64,000 nucleotides of DNA. Source: Bradyrhizobium sp. AUGA SZCCT0176 (GTDB lineage: Bacteria; Pseudomonadota; Alphaproteobacteria; Rhizobiales; Xanthobacteraceae). Of this stretch, positions 25,806-34,211 are shown one piece after another. The stretch is from contig NZ_JAFCMB010000009.1 of the NCBI RefSeq assembly GCF_018130145.1, positions 218,700 through 282,699 of the forward strand. Reading direction: 5' to 3'. The stretch's first letter is position 1. Every line of letters begins with the position of its first letter. Under the pieces are notes generated by a model. That model was not told the origin of the DNA, did not search any database, and worked only from the letters and a program-made list of their open reading frames with translations. A program made the translations under genes and the position numbers.

Positions 25806-25854
25806 TGTCAGCCCCGACTTTCAATCCGGCACGTGCAAACAACGAAGGCAGCCG

Positions 25855-26472
25855 ATGTCAAACAAGCAACGATTTGCGGTCATCCTTTTCTCCCTCCTCG
25901 CGCTTGCTCCGCCGTTTGCGATACCCCCGTTGTCGGCCACGCAGGCCGCTCAGGAGGAAGGCGCAGAGGGCGAGCGCATTCACCAGGAGGCGGTCAACCG
26001 CGAGCTCGAGGCATTCCGTGCAGCACAGCTATCACTGCGCCAGGCGATGGGAATCGCTGAAAAGCGGCACGCCGGTTCGAGAACCGCGGATATCAGCTTC
26101 GATGGCGCGTCGGGCTCCCCGGTCTATCGCGTGAAGACCGTCCAGGATAACCGTCTCTGGGAACATGCGATCGATGCGAAAACCGGCGACACGATCGGCG
26201 TAGAAACGGTGTCACACCTAAAGGACCTCAATCCGGACGACCGGAACAACGTCATGGCGCTGCGGACCGTCCGGCAAGAGCTGTCGGACGCCGTCATCAT
26301 CGCGGAACAAGTAGCGTCGGGACGAGCCATTGGCGGAAGCCTGATGGACGACAATGGCAAACTCAATTTCGTCATCGTCGTGGTGAGCGGCGGCAGCGAT
26401 CTGAAGCAGGTCGTTCTCGAACCTCCGCAAGCAAGAGGCCGGGCATCGAACCCCCGCCACGGATCGCGATGA
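25855..26472 (+). CDS. Secreted PepSY-domain protein
   Basis: 205 residues. The signal peptide runs to about PPLSATQAAQ. Two PepSY-like units are visible: LSLRQAMGIAEKRHAGSRTA with VYRVKTVQDNRLWEHAIDA, and VRQELSDAVIIAEQVASGRA with LNFVIVVVSG. PepSY domains often inhibit proteases or form part of envelope redox/metal systems. No partner protease is adjacent; the patatin lipoprotein precedes it. Confidence 0.65.
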   Translation: MSNKQRFAVILFSLLALAPPFAIPPLSATQAAQEEGAEGERIHQEAVNRELEAFRAAQLSLRQAMGIAEKRHAGSRTADISFDGASGSPVYRVKTVQDNRLWEHAIDAKTGDTIGVETVSHLKDLNPDDRNNVMALRTVRQELSDAVIIAEQVASGRAIGGSLMDDNGKLNFVIVVVSGGSDLKQVVLEPPQARGRASNPRHGSR

Positions 26473-26705
26473 TTCGAGCACCTGCTGACATCTCATGCGC
26501 CGTCTCGCGCATGACGAAAGGTCTCGCCTGCGCCACGAAAGCGCTGCGTGCATTTCGCGTGCAAAACCGGGATTTTGCGGTGCCAGCGGACGCGTAGGCA
26601 CCCGGCAATGAATATCTACCCCTCAGGCCCCTGAATTTTCTGTCTCTGGACGACAAATGGCGTTATGCGTCAAAAAAGTCCGCTCAGTTCAGCGAGGAGA
26701 AGATC

Positions 26706-27296
26706 TTGGGCCTCCGGGAAGACAAGAAGGACCGAACTCGGACACAGCTGCTTGAGGCAGGGCTCGACTTGATCCACAAGCGCGGGTTCGAGGAAACGAC
26801 TGTTGCCGATATCGCCGCGGCAGTCAGCGTTTCGCCGCGCACCCTGCTGCGTTATTTTCCGACCAAGGAAGACGTCATCGTCAGCTGGGTGCAGGACGGC
26901 ATGATGATCATCCGGGAGGAATTGAGGAGGCGGCTCAAGTCGGAGCCGCCCGTTGCTGCCCTTCTTGCCGCAGCGCGGGCCATGCTCGTGGATTTCGACG
27001 AGAAATCTCGTTTCTTCCTCTCCATCGAAACGGCGATCCGCTCCAACAAGAGCATTTCCGCGCGGAAGGAACAGATGATCGCCGAGTTGATCGATGAAGT
27101 CGCGCAAGTTCTCACCTCATCTGGCCGACGGGCGCCAATGCCTGGCATTGTCGCCTATACGGTCGCAGGGACGGTTTTTGGGCTCATTCGAGCGACGATC
27201 AGCAGCTGGATAGAGGGCGGGGGAGCGAAGTCGCTCCCTGATATTTTCGACCAAGCCGCCAAGGTCGTGCAGTTTGACAGAAATGTCACTAAGTGA
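26706..27296 (+). CDS. TetR-family transcriptional repressor
   Basis: 196 residues from a TTG at 26706; the start is fixed by GAGGAGA immediately upstream and by the absence of a better codon. The helix-turn-helix domain is standard (TQLLEAGLDLIHKRGFEETT, then VADIAAAVSVSPRTLLRYFP and TKEDVI). The rest is an all-helical ligand domain. The stop codon lies inside a palindrome that continues as a cluster of TGTCA/TGACA half-sites in front of an SDR gene, the likely target. Confidence 0.92.
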   Translation: MGLREDKKDRTRTQLLEAGLDLIHKRGFEETTVADIAAAVSVSPRTLLRYFPTKEDVIVSWVQDGMMIIREELRRRLKSEPPVAALLAAARAMLVDFDEKSRFFLSIETAIRSNKSISARKEQMIAELIDEVAQVLTSSGRRAPMPGIVAYTVAGTVFGLIRATISSWIEGGGAKSLPDIFDQAAKVVQFDRNVTK

Positions 27297-27315
27297 CATT
27301 TGTCATTGACTGACA
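27282..27315. promoter_or_regulatory. Operator cluster between tetR and SDR genes
   Basis: AATGTCACT-A-AGTGACATT (27282-27300, perfect 9-bp arms) is followed by TGTCA-TTGAC-TGACA (27301-27315). The half-site TGTCA or its complement occurs four times within 34 bp. It overlaps the end of the tetR frame and lies 92 bp before the SDR start. Confidence 0.65.
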
Positions 27316-27406
27316 TAATTTTCCATGCAATTTTTCAATGAGGCACTGAGCCGCTTCATTGCGAAAATGCGTCGCCCATGCAGGGCGCGCTGCTGGGAGA
27401 TATGGA

Positions 27407-28141
27407 ATGTCCGTACAAGAGAAGATTGCGCTCGTCACTGGCGCAACCCGTGGCCTCGGTTTCGAAACGGTTCGTCAGCTTGCGCGAAAAGGCGTGTTTG
27501 TTCTTCTCGGCGCGCGCGATCTAGCCGCCGGCCAGGAAAAGGCTGAAGCCCTCCGCTCGGAGGGTTTAGCGGTCGATGCGATCGAAATCGATCTCAATCG
27601 ACCGGACACGATTGACGCTGCCGCGTCCACGATCGACGCGCGGTTCGGCAAGCTCGACATCCTGGTAAACAACGCCGGAATCCTGCTGCTCGACACCGAC
27701 GATTTTCCGAGCGTGGCCCCCCTCGAAACCCTGCGCGAATCGTACGATGTCAATTTCATTGGCACGGTAATCGTGACGCAGAAACTATTGCCTCTGATCC
27801 GCAAGGCAAGCAGCGGCCGTATCGTCAACCTCTCCAGCAGCGTGGGTTCGCTTTGGTGGACCGGTGATATCAACAATCCAAATCCCGGCGTCAAATGGCT
27901 TGGCTATGCCGCCTCGAAAGCAGCCGTCAACATGCTGACCGTGCAACTTGCCTTCGAGTTGAAGGATACGCCGATTAAGGTGAATTCTGTCTGCCCCGGC
28001 TACGTCATGACGGATTTGAACAGAGGCGGCGGCTACATCACCATCGAGGATGGCGTCAAGGCATCCGTCAAATATGCCTTGTTGGATGACGCCGGACCCA
28101 CAGGCCAGTTTTTCAACATCGACGGCCCCATCAACTGGTGA
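27407..28141 (+). CDS. Short-chain dehydrogenase/reductase (SDR)
   Basis: 244 residues from ATG 27407. Classical SDR marks: nucleotide-binding TGATRGLG, LVNNAG, catalytic Ser in NLSSSVGS and the YAASK Tyr/Lys pair. Lengths and motifs fit NADPH-dependent carbonyl reductases that act on small ketones or aldehydes. Placement behind a TetR gene and operator suggests induction by a xenobiotic or aldehyde. Confidence 0.93.
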   Translation: MSVQEKIALVTGATRGLGFETVRQLARKGVFVLLGARDLAAGQEKAEALRSEGLAVDAIEIDLNRPDTIDAAASTIDARFGKLDILVNNAGILLLDTDDFPSVAPLETLRESYDVNFIGTVIVTQKLLPLIRKASSGRIVNLSSSVGSLWWTGDINNPNPGVKWLGYAASKAAVNMLTVQLAFELKDTPIKVNSVCPGYVMTDLNRGGGYITIEDGVKASVKYALLDDAGPTGQFFNIDGPINW

Positions 28142-28311
28142 TGACCGGCCAACAATCTCGCAGTCGCGATCTTCCTCCGGACGAACAGGCTAGGCCTGAC
28201 CGTGGCTAGATAGCTTAAAAGGCGGCTTCCTGGTACGTCGCGCCGAAAAGCGCGGCACGTCCATCGTCAATCTGTAACTGACTTGAATTGTGCGCAAGAA
28301 AGACACCTTCC

Positions 28312-28671
28312 ATGCGTGGACATCTGTGGGGAAACGTTGTCGTCTGGCTGCTTGCAGCGTTCTTCTTGGTCGGGGCTTTCGGCAATACTTTCGTCAGCAC
28401 GGAGATTGCCGCTGACTATGCCCGCTGGGGCTATCCGGAGAACTTTCATTATCTGACCGCGTTCCTCGAATGCACGACAACCGTCATGCTGATCCTCAAA
28501 CCTCTCCACCTTTACGGATCGCTGCTTGGCGGCGCCGTCATGCTGGCCGCTGCGGGGACCGTTGTATCCCATGGGGAATATGCGCATGCAGTTCCCCCTT
28601 TGGTCGTCCTGGGTGTTTGCGCGTTCGTTGCTGTTCTGACGGTCAGATCAAAGCGGTCACTGCAGCAATGA
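28312..28671 (+). CDS. DoxX-like small membrane protein
   Basis: 119 residues from ATG 28312, with four hydrophobic helices: VVVWLLAAFFLVGAFGN, then the loop DYARWGYPENFHYLTAFLE, and spans through LLGGAVMLAAAGTVV and VVLGVCAFVAVLTV. The WGYP segment in the first loop resembles DoxX/DUF4267-type proteins. Function is unknown; it may belong to the SDR unit upstream. Confidence 0.7.
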   Translation: MRGHLWGNVVVWLLAAFFLVGAFGNTFVSTEIAADYARWGYPENFHYLTAFLECTTTVMLILKPLHLYGSLLGGAVMLAAAGTVVSHGEYAHAVPPLVVLGVCAFVAVLTVRSKRSLQQ

Positions 28672-28797
28672 CCGCAAATCCATAGAACGTGAGGACATGA
28701 CGAAGTTGGATCACGCCGCCGGACCGATATTGGAGGCATGTCGCAACGAAACGAACAGACACGACAAGCAGCAGCGACAAAACCCTTTCGACCATGA

Positions 28798-30396
28798 TCA
28801 GGACAACGCAGCAATCAGATCGTCGGCGCGGGTCACCATCGCCACGTTCTGGATCGCGTAGTTCACCGCGGCGATGTGCCATTCGGCATTCATGGTCGAG
28901 CAGCAATCCTCAGGCACAACCATGTAGAATCCCTTGTCCGCGCCAGTGCGGGCGGTATGTTCGATCGACATGTTGGTCCAAGCGCCGGTGACAATGACGA
29001 AATCGCGTCCAGCCGATTTCAGCATGGCCTCTAGTCTTGTGCCTTCCCAAGCGCTCATCCGCATCTTCTCCACCACCTGATCGCCAGCTTGCGGCTCCAG
29101 CCCCGGTACCGGCGCAGCGCCCCAAGTGCCGCGCACCAGTGCTTTTGCATCGATCAATCCCTCGAACAGTGGCGCATTCGCTGTCACGCCGGGCGCGCCC
29201 GGCTCGACCACGAACCAGACGTGAATCACCAGGACGCCGCGGGCACGCGCGGCCTCCGCGAGCCGCTTTGCGTTGGCGATGGCGTTTTGTTCGCGGCAAT
29301 GCGCCGGCGAGCCTGATGACGCAAAGGCGCCGCCGTCCATCACCACGTCGTTTTGCATATCCTGAATGATCAGCGCGCAGCGCATCGGATCGACCGCGTA
29401 ACCCGGCTCGGCGAGCTGGGCTGCGGACCGGTTGACAGTCGCCACCGGAGCCGGTGCCGGCCGGGCTGCGGCCGGCGCGTTCTGGCCGGCACGCATATAG
29501 GGCTCGTTGCGCGGTCCAACCTTCACCGGCACCGCATAGACCGAATGCGTCGCAGTGATGTAGAGCGTGCGCCAATCCGGCCCGCCCCAGGTCATATTGC
29601 TGACCAGTTCGGGAACGCGCAGCTTGCCGATCAATCTGCCGTCCGGCGCATAGACCCAGATCCCGCCCGGCGCCGACACCCAGACATTGCCGAGCGCGTC
29701 GCATTTCATGCCATCCGGCACACCGGGCTCGGTGGCCGAGACGATGTTGGAGGCGAACACCCGGCCGTTGCGGAGGCCGCCAGCGGCATCGACGTCGAAC
29801 ACGCGGATCAGATGCTTGACGGTATCGTTGACGTAGAGCCGATGCTCGTCCGGCGAAAAGCACAACCCGTTCGGCTGATCGAACAGATTGCGGTCGACCA
29901 GCAATTCCGGTGGGCCACCGCGGGGCGGTACGCGATAGACACCCTGGAAGCCGAGCCGGCGCGGCCGTTCGACGCCATAGACCGGCATCCGGCCGTACCA
30001 CGGATCGGAAAAATAGATCCCGCCGTCGGACTTGACGCAGACATCGTTCGGCGAATTCAGCTCCAGCCCGTCGAAATGCGACGCCAAGATCTCGCGCCGC
30101 CCGTCGGGGCGTTCTCGCACCAGCGTGGAGGTGGCGTGCTCGCAGACGATCAGGTTCAGCCCGGCATCATAGGTCATGCCGTTGCACTTGTTGGCCGGAC
30201 GCATCGCCTCGCGAATGCCCTGCCCGTCGAGACGGCGGCGCACGTCGCCCGGCATGTCGGAGAACAGAAGATCATGCGCCTTCGGATGCCAGATCGGGCC
30301 TTCCGTGAACTGAAAGCCAGTGCCGGCCTGCCGCACCGGCGCCCACAGGTCGATCAGTTCGGCAAAGGGCGGCCGCAGCGCGATATGCGTGGTCAT
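28798..30396 (-). CDS. SMP-30/gluconolactonase-isochorismatase-like fusion hydrolase
   Basis: 532 residues from ATG 30396. Residues ~20-310 are an SMP-30 beta-propeller lactonase with metal ligands visible in FTEGPIWH (Glu), LNSPNDVCV (Asn) and VPDGMKCDALGNVWV (Asp). An Ala/Pro linker leads to an isochorismatase-like domain (~335-525) with catalytic-type Asp in IIQDMQNDVV and Lys in VVEKMRMSAW. The usual nucleophile Cys (TNxCxxxTAR) is replaced by Ser: TNMSIEHTARTG. The first half should open a lactone; the second may hydrolyse an amide, or act without a nucleophile as PhzD-type isochorismatases do. It is the last gene of the large minus-strand cluster. Confidence 0.88.
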   Translation of the reverse strand: MTTHIALRPPFAELIDLWAPVRQAGTGFQFTEGPIWHPKAHDLLFSDMPGDVRRRLDGQGIREAMRPANKCNGMTYDAGLNLIVCEHATSTLVRERPDGRREILASHFDGLELNSPNDVCVKSDGGIYFSDPWYGRMPVYGVERPRRLGFQGVYRVPPRGGPPELLVDRNLFDQPNGLCFSPDEHRLYVNDTVKHLIRVFDVDAAGGLRNGRVFASNIVSATEPGVPDGMKCDALGNVWVSAPGGIWVYAPDGRLIGKLRVPELVSNMTWGGPDWRTLYITATHSVYAVPVKVGPRNEPYMRAGQNAPAAARPAPAPVATVNRSAAQLAEPGYAVDPMRCALIIQDMQNDVVMDGGAFASSGSPAHCREQNAIANAKRLAEAARARGVLVIHVWFVVEPGAPGVTANAPLFEGLIDAKALVRGTWGAAPVPGLEPQAGDQVVEKMRMSAWEGTRLEAMLKSAGRDFVIVTGAWTNMSIEHTARTGADKGFYMVVPEDCCSTMNAEWHIAAVNYAIQNVAMVTRADDLIAALS

Positions 30397-30418
30397 CGCT
30401 GGTCTCCGAAACTGCCGC

Positions 30419-31267
30419 TCACGCTGCAAACCAATTGCGTGACGGCAGCGATTGCACGATCGGTCCCGGCACCGCCATGTCGAGCCGTCCCACGACCTGG
30501 CCGTGCTCGATCTTGGCGGGCTTGTCATGCACCGGCAGCAGGAAGCGCGAGCCGGAAAGCAGCCGTTTGATCGCGGCCTTCTCCTCGCGCTTGGTGTTGC
30601 CGTGGTTGCCGGTGGTGCGGGGCTCATTGTGATGCAGTTCGTGGAAAGGATTCACGATCTGGTCGTTGAAATCATAGATCACGTCGCCGCATATGGTGGC
30701 GCGGCCCTCGGCGGTCTCGACATGGATGTTCATCGAGCCTTCGGTGTGAGCGCCCGCCGCATCGACGGTGACACCGGGGCAGACCTCGATCGGGCCGGAC
30801 AGTTCGAGATCTTCCAGCCGCAGCGCGTGGCGGGTGTGCAGCCGGTCGATCAGGTGCTTGATGTCAGGCGCCGGATATTGCGGATGCATCAGGCCCGACA
30901 CCGAATATTCCAGTTCGCGCCGGTTCAGCAGCACCGTCGTGTTCATCGGGAACAGCTCGTCCTTACCGGCATGGTCGATGTGGAGATGGGTGTGCATGAC
31001 GTAACGCACATCACCCATCCGCACGCCATGCCTGGCGAGCTGGTTCTCGATCATGTTCTCATGGTGCTGCAGCCCGCGCATGCCCAGGCTTTCCATGATC
31101 TGATTGTGGCGATAGCCGGTATCGACCACCATCGGCCACGGACCTCCGAGGATCAGGAAGCCGTAAGTGTATACCCGCCTGGTGCGCCCGCAATCGCGCC
31201 CCAGCACGAGAAAGCTGGATTCCAGTTCAATGTCGCCGTAGTCCAGGATCTTGATTTCGAGCGCCAT
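30419..31267 (-). CDS. MBL-fold hydrolase, N-acyl homoserine lactonase-like
   Basis: 282 residues from ATG 31267; the longer frame upstream is antisense to the amidohydrolase. The metal site is complete: HTHLHIDHAG, a further His in AGAHTEGSMNIHV, the bridging Asp in ICGDVIYDF and the last His in LLPVHDKP. The AHL-lactonase branch of the metallo-beta-lactamase fold opens lactone rings. In this cluster it more likely acts on a catabolic lactone than on a quorum signal, but quorum quenching cannot be excluded. 22 bp precede the SMP-30 fusion. Confidence 0.87.
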   Translation of the reverse strand: MALEIKILDYGDIELESSFLVLGRDCGRTRRVYTYGFLILGGPWPMVVDTGYRHNQIMESLGMRGLQHHENMIENQLARHGVRMGDVRYVMHTHLHIDHAGKDELFPMNTTVLLNRRELEYSVSGLMHPQYPAPDIKHLIDRLHTRHALRLEDLELSGPIEVCPGVTVDAAGAHTEGSMNIHVETAEGRATICGDVIYDFNDQIVNPFHELHHNEPRTTGNHGNTKREEKAAIKRLLSGSRFLLPVHDKPAKIEHGQVVGRLDMAVPGPIVQSLPSRNWFAA

Positions 31268-31307
31268 GTGATTGTTTCCCCTCGTTGGATCTCGTTGTTT
31301 TCTGAAA

Positions 31308-32207
31308 TCAAGCCAGCCGGTAAATGCCGGCGGCGGTATCGTGAAAGATCGCCTGACGGTCGGCGACGGACAGCACCTGCGTCGCCACGCGATAGGCCTC
31401 GAACAACGCCTCGTAGCGGGTCCAGAGCTTTTCGATCGGAAAGTTCGAACCGAACATGCAGCGGCCCGCGCCAAACAGCCGCACGGTTTCACCGACCACG
31501 AAACCGATATGCGCCGGGTCGTTGCGATGCAGGAAGGTGCCGAGGCCGGACAGCTTCGCCACGACGTTGGGCCGTTGCGCCAGCAGCGCCATGCCGGTGC
31601 GCCAGGCCTCAAGGCCGGCCGGCGACAAATCCTCCAGCATGCCGGCGTGCTGCAAGACGAAGCTGACGCCGGGACAGGCATCGGCAAGCTCGGCCGCACC
31701 AGCCATTTGCGGCGCGAAGACCTGCAGATCGAAGGCCCAGCCATATTCGCTCAATCGCGCGATGTTGCGCCGGAGCGTGGGATCGCGCGCCAGATCCGGG
31801 CCCGATGCGAAACGGTATTGCGGATTTTCGTGCCAGTGCAGCTGCATCCTGACGCCGCGCACCAGCGGGAATGCCGCCAACTGCTCCAGCTGAGGCCGCA
31901 CGTCCTCCGCGGTGAAATCCGCATAGGCGACGATGGCGTACGGCCAGCCGGTTTCCCGCGCGGCGTCGGTGACATAGCGGACCTCATCGAGGAAACGCGC
32001 CGGTGCCCAGTTCGCCTGCACGTAGACCGACCGCGTGACGCCGGCGGAGGCAACATCCGCCAGATATTCCGCGATGGTGTAGTCGCGGCGGATCGGCTCG
32101 TAGGGGCCAAAGATTCGCGGCAGCATCGGACCGAGCAGCCAGGGCAGATCCTGCTGCCGCCAGATGTGATGATGCGCATCGACGCAGCCAGACGCAGGCT
32201 TACTCAT
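31308..32207 (-). CDS. Amidohydrolase-family (amidohydrolase_2) hydrolase
   Basis: 299 residues. A TIM-barrel metal hydrolase: VDAHHHIWR near the N-terminus (HxH), YVQANW, LQHAGMLED and MFGSNFPIEKLW at the C-terminal end, where Asn stands in the place where many relatives carry the catalytic Asp (GSDxP). The branch contains 2-pyrone-4,6-dicarboxylate lactonase and L-fuconolactonase, so lactone or enol-ester hydrolysis is likely. It overlaps the VWA gene by 4 bp (ATGA). Confidence 0.88.
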   Translation of the reverse strand: MSKPASGCVDAHHHIWRQQDLPWLLGPMLPRIFGPYEPIRRDYTIAEYLADVASAGVTRSVYVQANWAPARFLDEVRYVTDAARETGWPYAIVAYADFTAEDVRPQLEQLAAFPLVRGVRMQLHWHENPQYRFASGPDLARDPTLRRNIARLSEYGWAFDLQVFAPQMAGAAELADACPGVSFVLQHAGMLEDLSPAGLEAWRTGMALLAQRPNVVAKLSGLGTFLHRNDPAHIGFVVGETVRLFGAGRCMFGSNFPIEKLWTRYEALFEAYRVATQVLSVADRQAIFHDTAAGIYRLA

Positions 32208-33322
32208 CGGGCGGCCCTCCGTCGCGAGAGATCGAGAACGTGCCGGCAGAGCCGCTCCGTGGTCGCGCCATTGGCGACGCTGTCGAGCATCGGCAGAACC
32301 GCGCGCAGTGCAGCGGTCTCCGGGCGATAATCGGCCGCGGCGGCAAGCGGCGTCAGCCAGTCGATCCGCCAGGCGCGCGCGGCGAGATGGCCGACCGCAC
32401 GGATCATCTGCGCCGGATCGCCGCGCTCAAGCCCGTCGGACAGCACCAGCACCAGCGCGCCGCGGGCATAGCCGGCGAAGCGCGGCACCGCGAGGAAGGC
32501 GGCCAGCGCGTCGCCGATCCGCGTGCCGCCGTCCCAGTCGGCCACGAGGTCCGCCGCGGCGGCAAGCGCCTGCTCGCGGTTCTTCAGCCGCAGCGCACGG
32601 GTCAGCCGCGTCAGCCGCGTACCGAACGTGAACACCTCGACCCGGGGCGCGGCGTTGACCAGCGCATGGGCAAAACGCAGATGCGCGTCGGAGCGCGCCT
32701 TCATCGAGCCCGACACGTCGATCAGCAGCAGGATGGCGCGTGGCCGCAATTGGCGTTCGCGGCGGCGCAGCCGGATCACCTCGCCGTCGGTGCGGATGGA
32801 GTCCCGCAGCGAGCGCTGCAGGTCGAAGCCCCCGCCGCGCTTGGTGGAACGCATCCGATAGCCACGGCGGCGCGGCAGCCGGTCCGGCAGGTGCCGGCTG
32901 AAACGCGCCAGCTGCTGGCTTTCATCGTCCGGCCGCAGTGCGCGCCGCGACAGCGCCTCGCTGGCGGTCGCCGCCTGCCCGGTTTCGTTTGTCTCGTCCG
33001 ACAGCGGCGCGTCATATCCGGCACCATCGTCCTGAACCTCCATCTTCTCGTCGCTTTCGGCGACCTGATCCGACAGCACGCCGGCAAGGCCGAGAAAATG
33101 CATATCGAACAGCAGGTCGAAATCGGGCTGCCGCTCGAACGGCGGCGCCAGCGTGGCAACGCCGGCGCGGCGGATGTCCTCGATATCGCGCGGGCCGAGC
33201 AGTTCGATCGCGCGCAGAAAAGCCAAACCCTGTTCCGGCGCGACCGAAAAGCCGTTGCGGCGCAGCAGCGCGATGAAATCGAGCAGCGGCCGCGCCGCGC
33301 GCGGTAGAGCTGATACCGTCAT
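32204..33322 (-). CDS. VWA-domain protein, CoxE-like
   Basis: 372 residues from ATG 33322, overlapping the AAA ATPase stop by 4 bp. The N-terminal helical part (RPLLDFIALLRRNGFSVAPE) is followed by an Arg-rich linker and a C-terminal von Willebrand A domain with the MIDAS motif DVSGS and LVLSDGLERGD. CoxE works with the CoxD AAA ATPase to mature the active site of Mo hydroxylases. Both genes stand directly downstream of the Mo-hydroxylase subunits here. Confidence 0.9.
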   Translation of the reverse strand: MTVSALPRAARPLLDFIALLRRNGFSVAPEQGLAFLRAIELLGPRDIEDIRRAGVATLAPPFERQPDFDLLFDMHFLGLAGVLSDQVAESDEKMEVQDDGAGYDAPLSDETNETGQAATASEALSRRALRPDDESQQLARFSRHLPDRLPRRRGYRMRSTKRGGGFDLQRSLRDSIRTDGEVIRLRRRERQLRPRAILLLIDVSGSMKARSDAHLRFAHALVNAAPRVEVFTFGTRLTRLTRALRLKNREQALAAAADLVADWDGGTRIGDALAAFLAVPRFAGYARGALVLVLSDGLERGDPAQMIRAVGHLAARAWRIDWLTPLAAAADYRPETAALRAVLPMLDSVANGATTERLCRHVLDLSRRRAAR

Positions 33323-34200
33323 GCCGCGATCTCCGCGATAATGGCGTCGAGCCGCGGCGCGATGAAGGCGAGATCCTCCTCGTCCTTCAGCGCCACGCCG
33401 ATCGCGCGGCGGAACGCGGCCGGCCACGGCGCGCCGGTTTTCGCCAACAGGGTCGCCGCCTCCGCCCAGTCGATCGCTTCGGCGACGCCGGGCGGCTTGG
33501 TCAGCGGCTCCTGCCGCAGCCGCCCGACCGCCGTCACGATCGCGCGTGCCGTGGCCTCGGCGACGGAGGACGCGCGCATCATGATGATCCGCGCCTCGCG
33601 CTCCGGATCCGGATAGGCGATGTAGTGATAGACGCAGCGGCGCCGCAATGCCTCGTGCAGATCTCGGGTGCGGTTCGAAGTCAGGATCACCACGGGGCGT
33701 TCATGCGCGCGCAGCGTGCCGCGCTCCGGAATCGAGATCGAGAAATCCGACAGGAATTCGAGCAGGAACGCCTCGAATTCCGGATCGGAGCGGTCGATTT
33801 CGTCGATCAGCAGCACGGTCGATTCCGGCCGGCGCAGCGCCGCCAGCATCGGCCGCTCGATCAGGAAATCGTCACGATAGATGTCGATCGGCTCATCGCC
33901 GGCCTGACGGATCGCGAGCATCTGGCGCGGGTAGTTCCACTCATACAGCGCGGCGGCGGCGTCGATGCCCTCATAGCATTGCAGCCGGATCAGCTGCCGC
34001 CCCATGATCCCGGCGATCGCTTTGGCGGCCTCGGTCTTGCCGACACCGGGCGCACCTTCCAGCAGCAGCGGCTTGCCTAGCGCGAGCGCGAGATAGCCGG
34101 CCGTGGCGAAGCCGTCATCGGCGAGGTAATAGGCCGCGCGCAGGGCCTCGGCCAGTTTCTCCGGCCGATCGATCCCTCCGACACTTCCGCGCACCGCCAT
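33319..34200 (-). CDS. MoxR-type AAA+ ATPase, CoxD-like
   Basis: 293 residues from ATG 34200. Walker A GAPGVGKTEA, Walker B VLLIDEIDRSD, sensor-1 ILTSNRTRDL and an Arg finger region EALRRRCVYHY are present. The MoxR AVE family remodels or activates metalloenzymes together with VWA partners; in oligotropha-type cox clusters CoxD is needed to complete the Mo centre. It is 11 bp from the CoxL C-half and translationally coupled to the VWA gene. Confidence 0.92.
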   Translation of the reverse strand: MAVRGSVGGIDRPEKLAEALRAAYYLADDGFATAGYLALALGKPLLLEGAPGVGKTEAAKAIAGIMGRQLIRLQCYEGIDAAAALYEWNYPRQMLAIRQAGDEPIDIYRDDFLIERPMLAALRRPESTVLLIDEIDRSDPEFEAFLLEFLSDFSISIPERGTLRAHERPVVILTSNRTRDLHEALRRRCVYHYIAYPDPEREARIIMMRASSVAEATARAIVTAVGRLRQEPLTKPPGVAEAIDWAEAATLLAKTGAPWPAAFRRAIGVALKDEEDLAFIAPRLDAIIAEIAA

Positions 34201-34211
34201 CCCGATGTCCC

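Noticed and set aside
30419..31744. A 441-residue form of the MBL-fold hydrolase.
   Set aside because: The extra N-terminal residues come from reading the amidohydrolase gene in another frame; the MBL protein starts normally at 31267.
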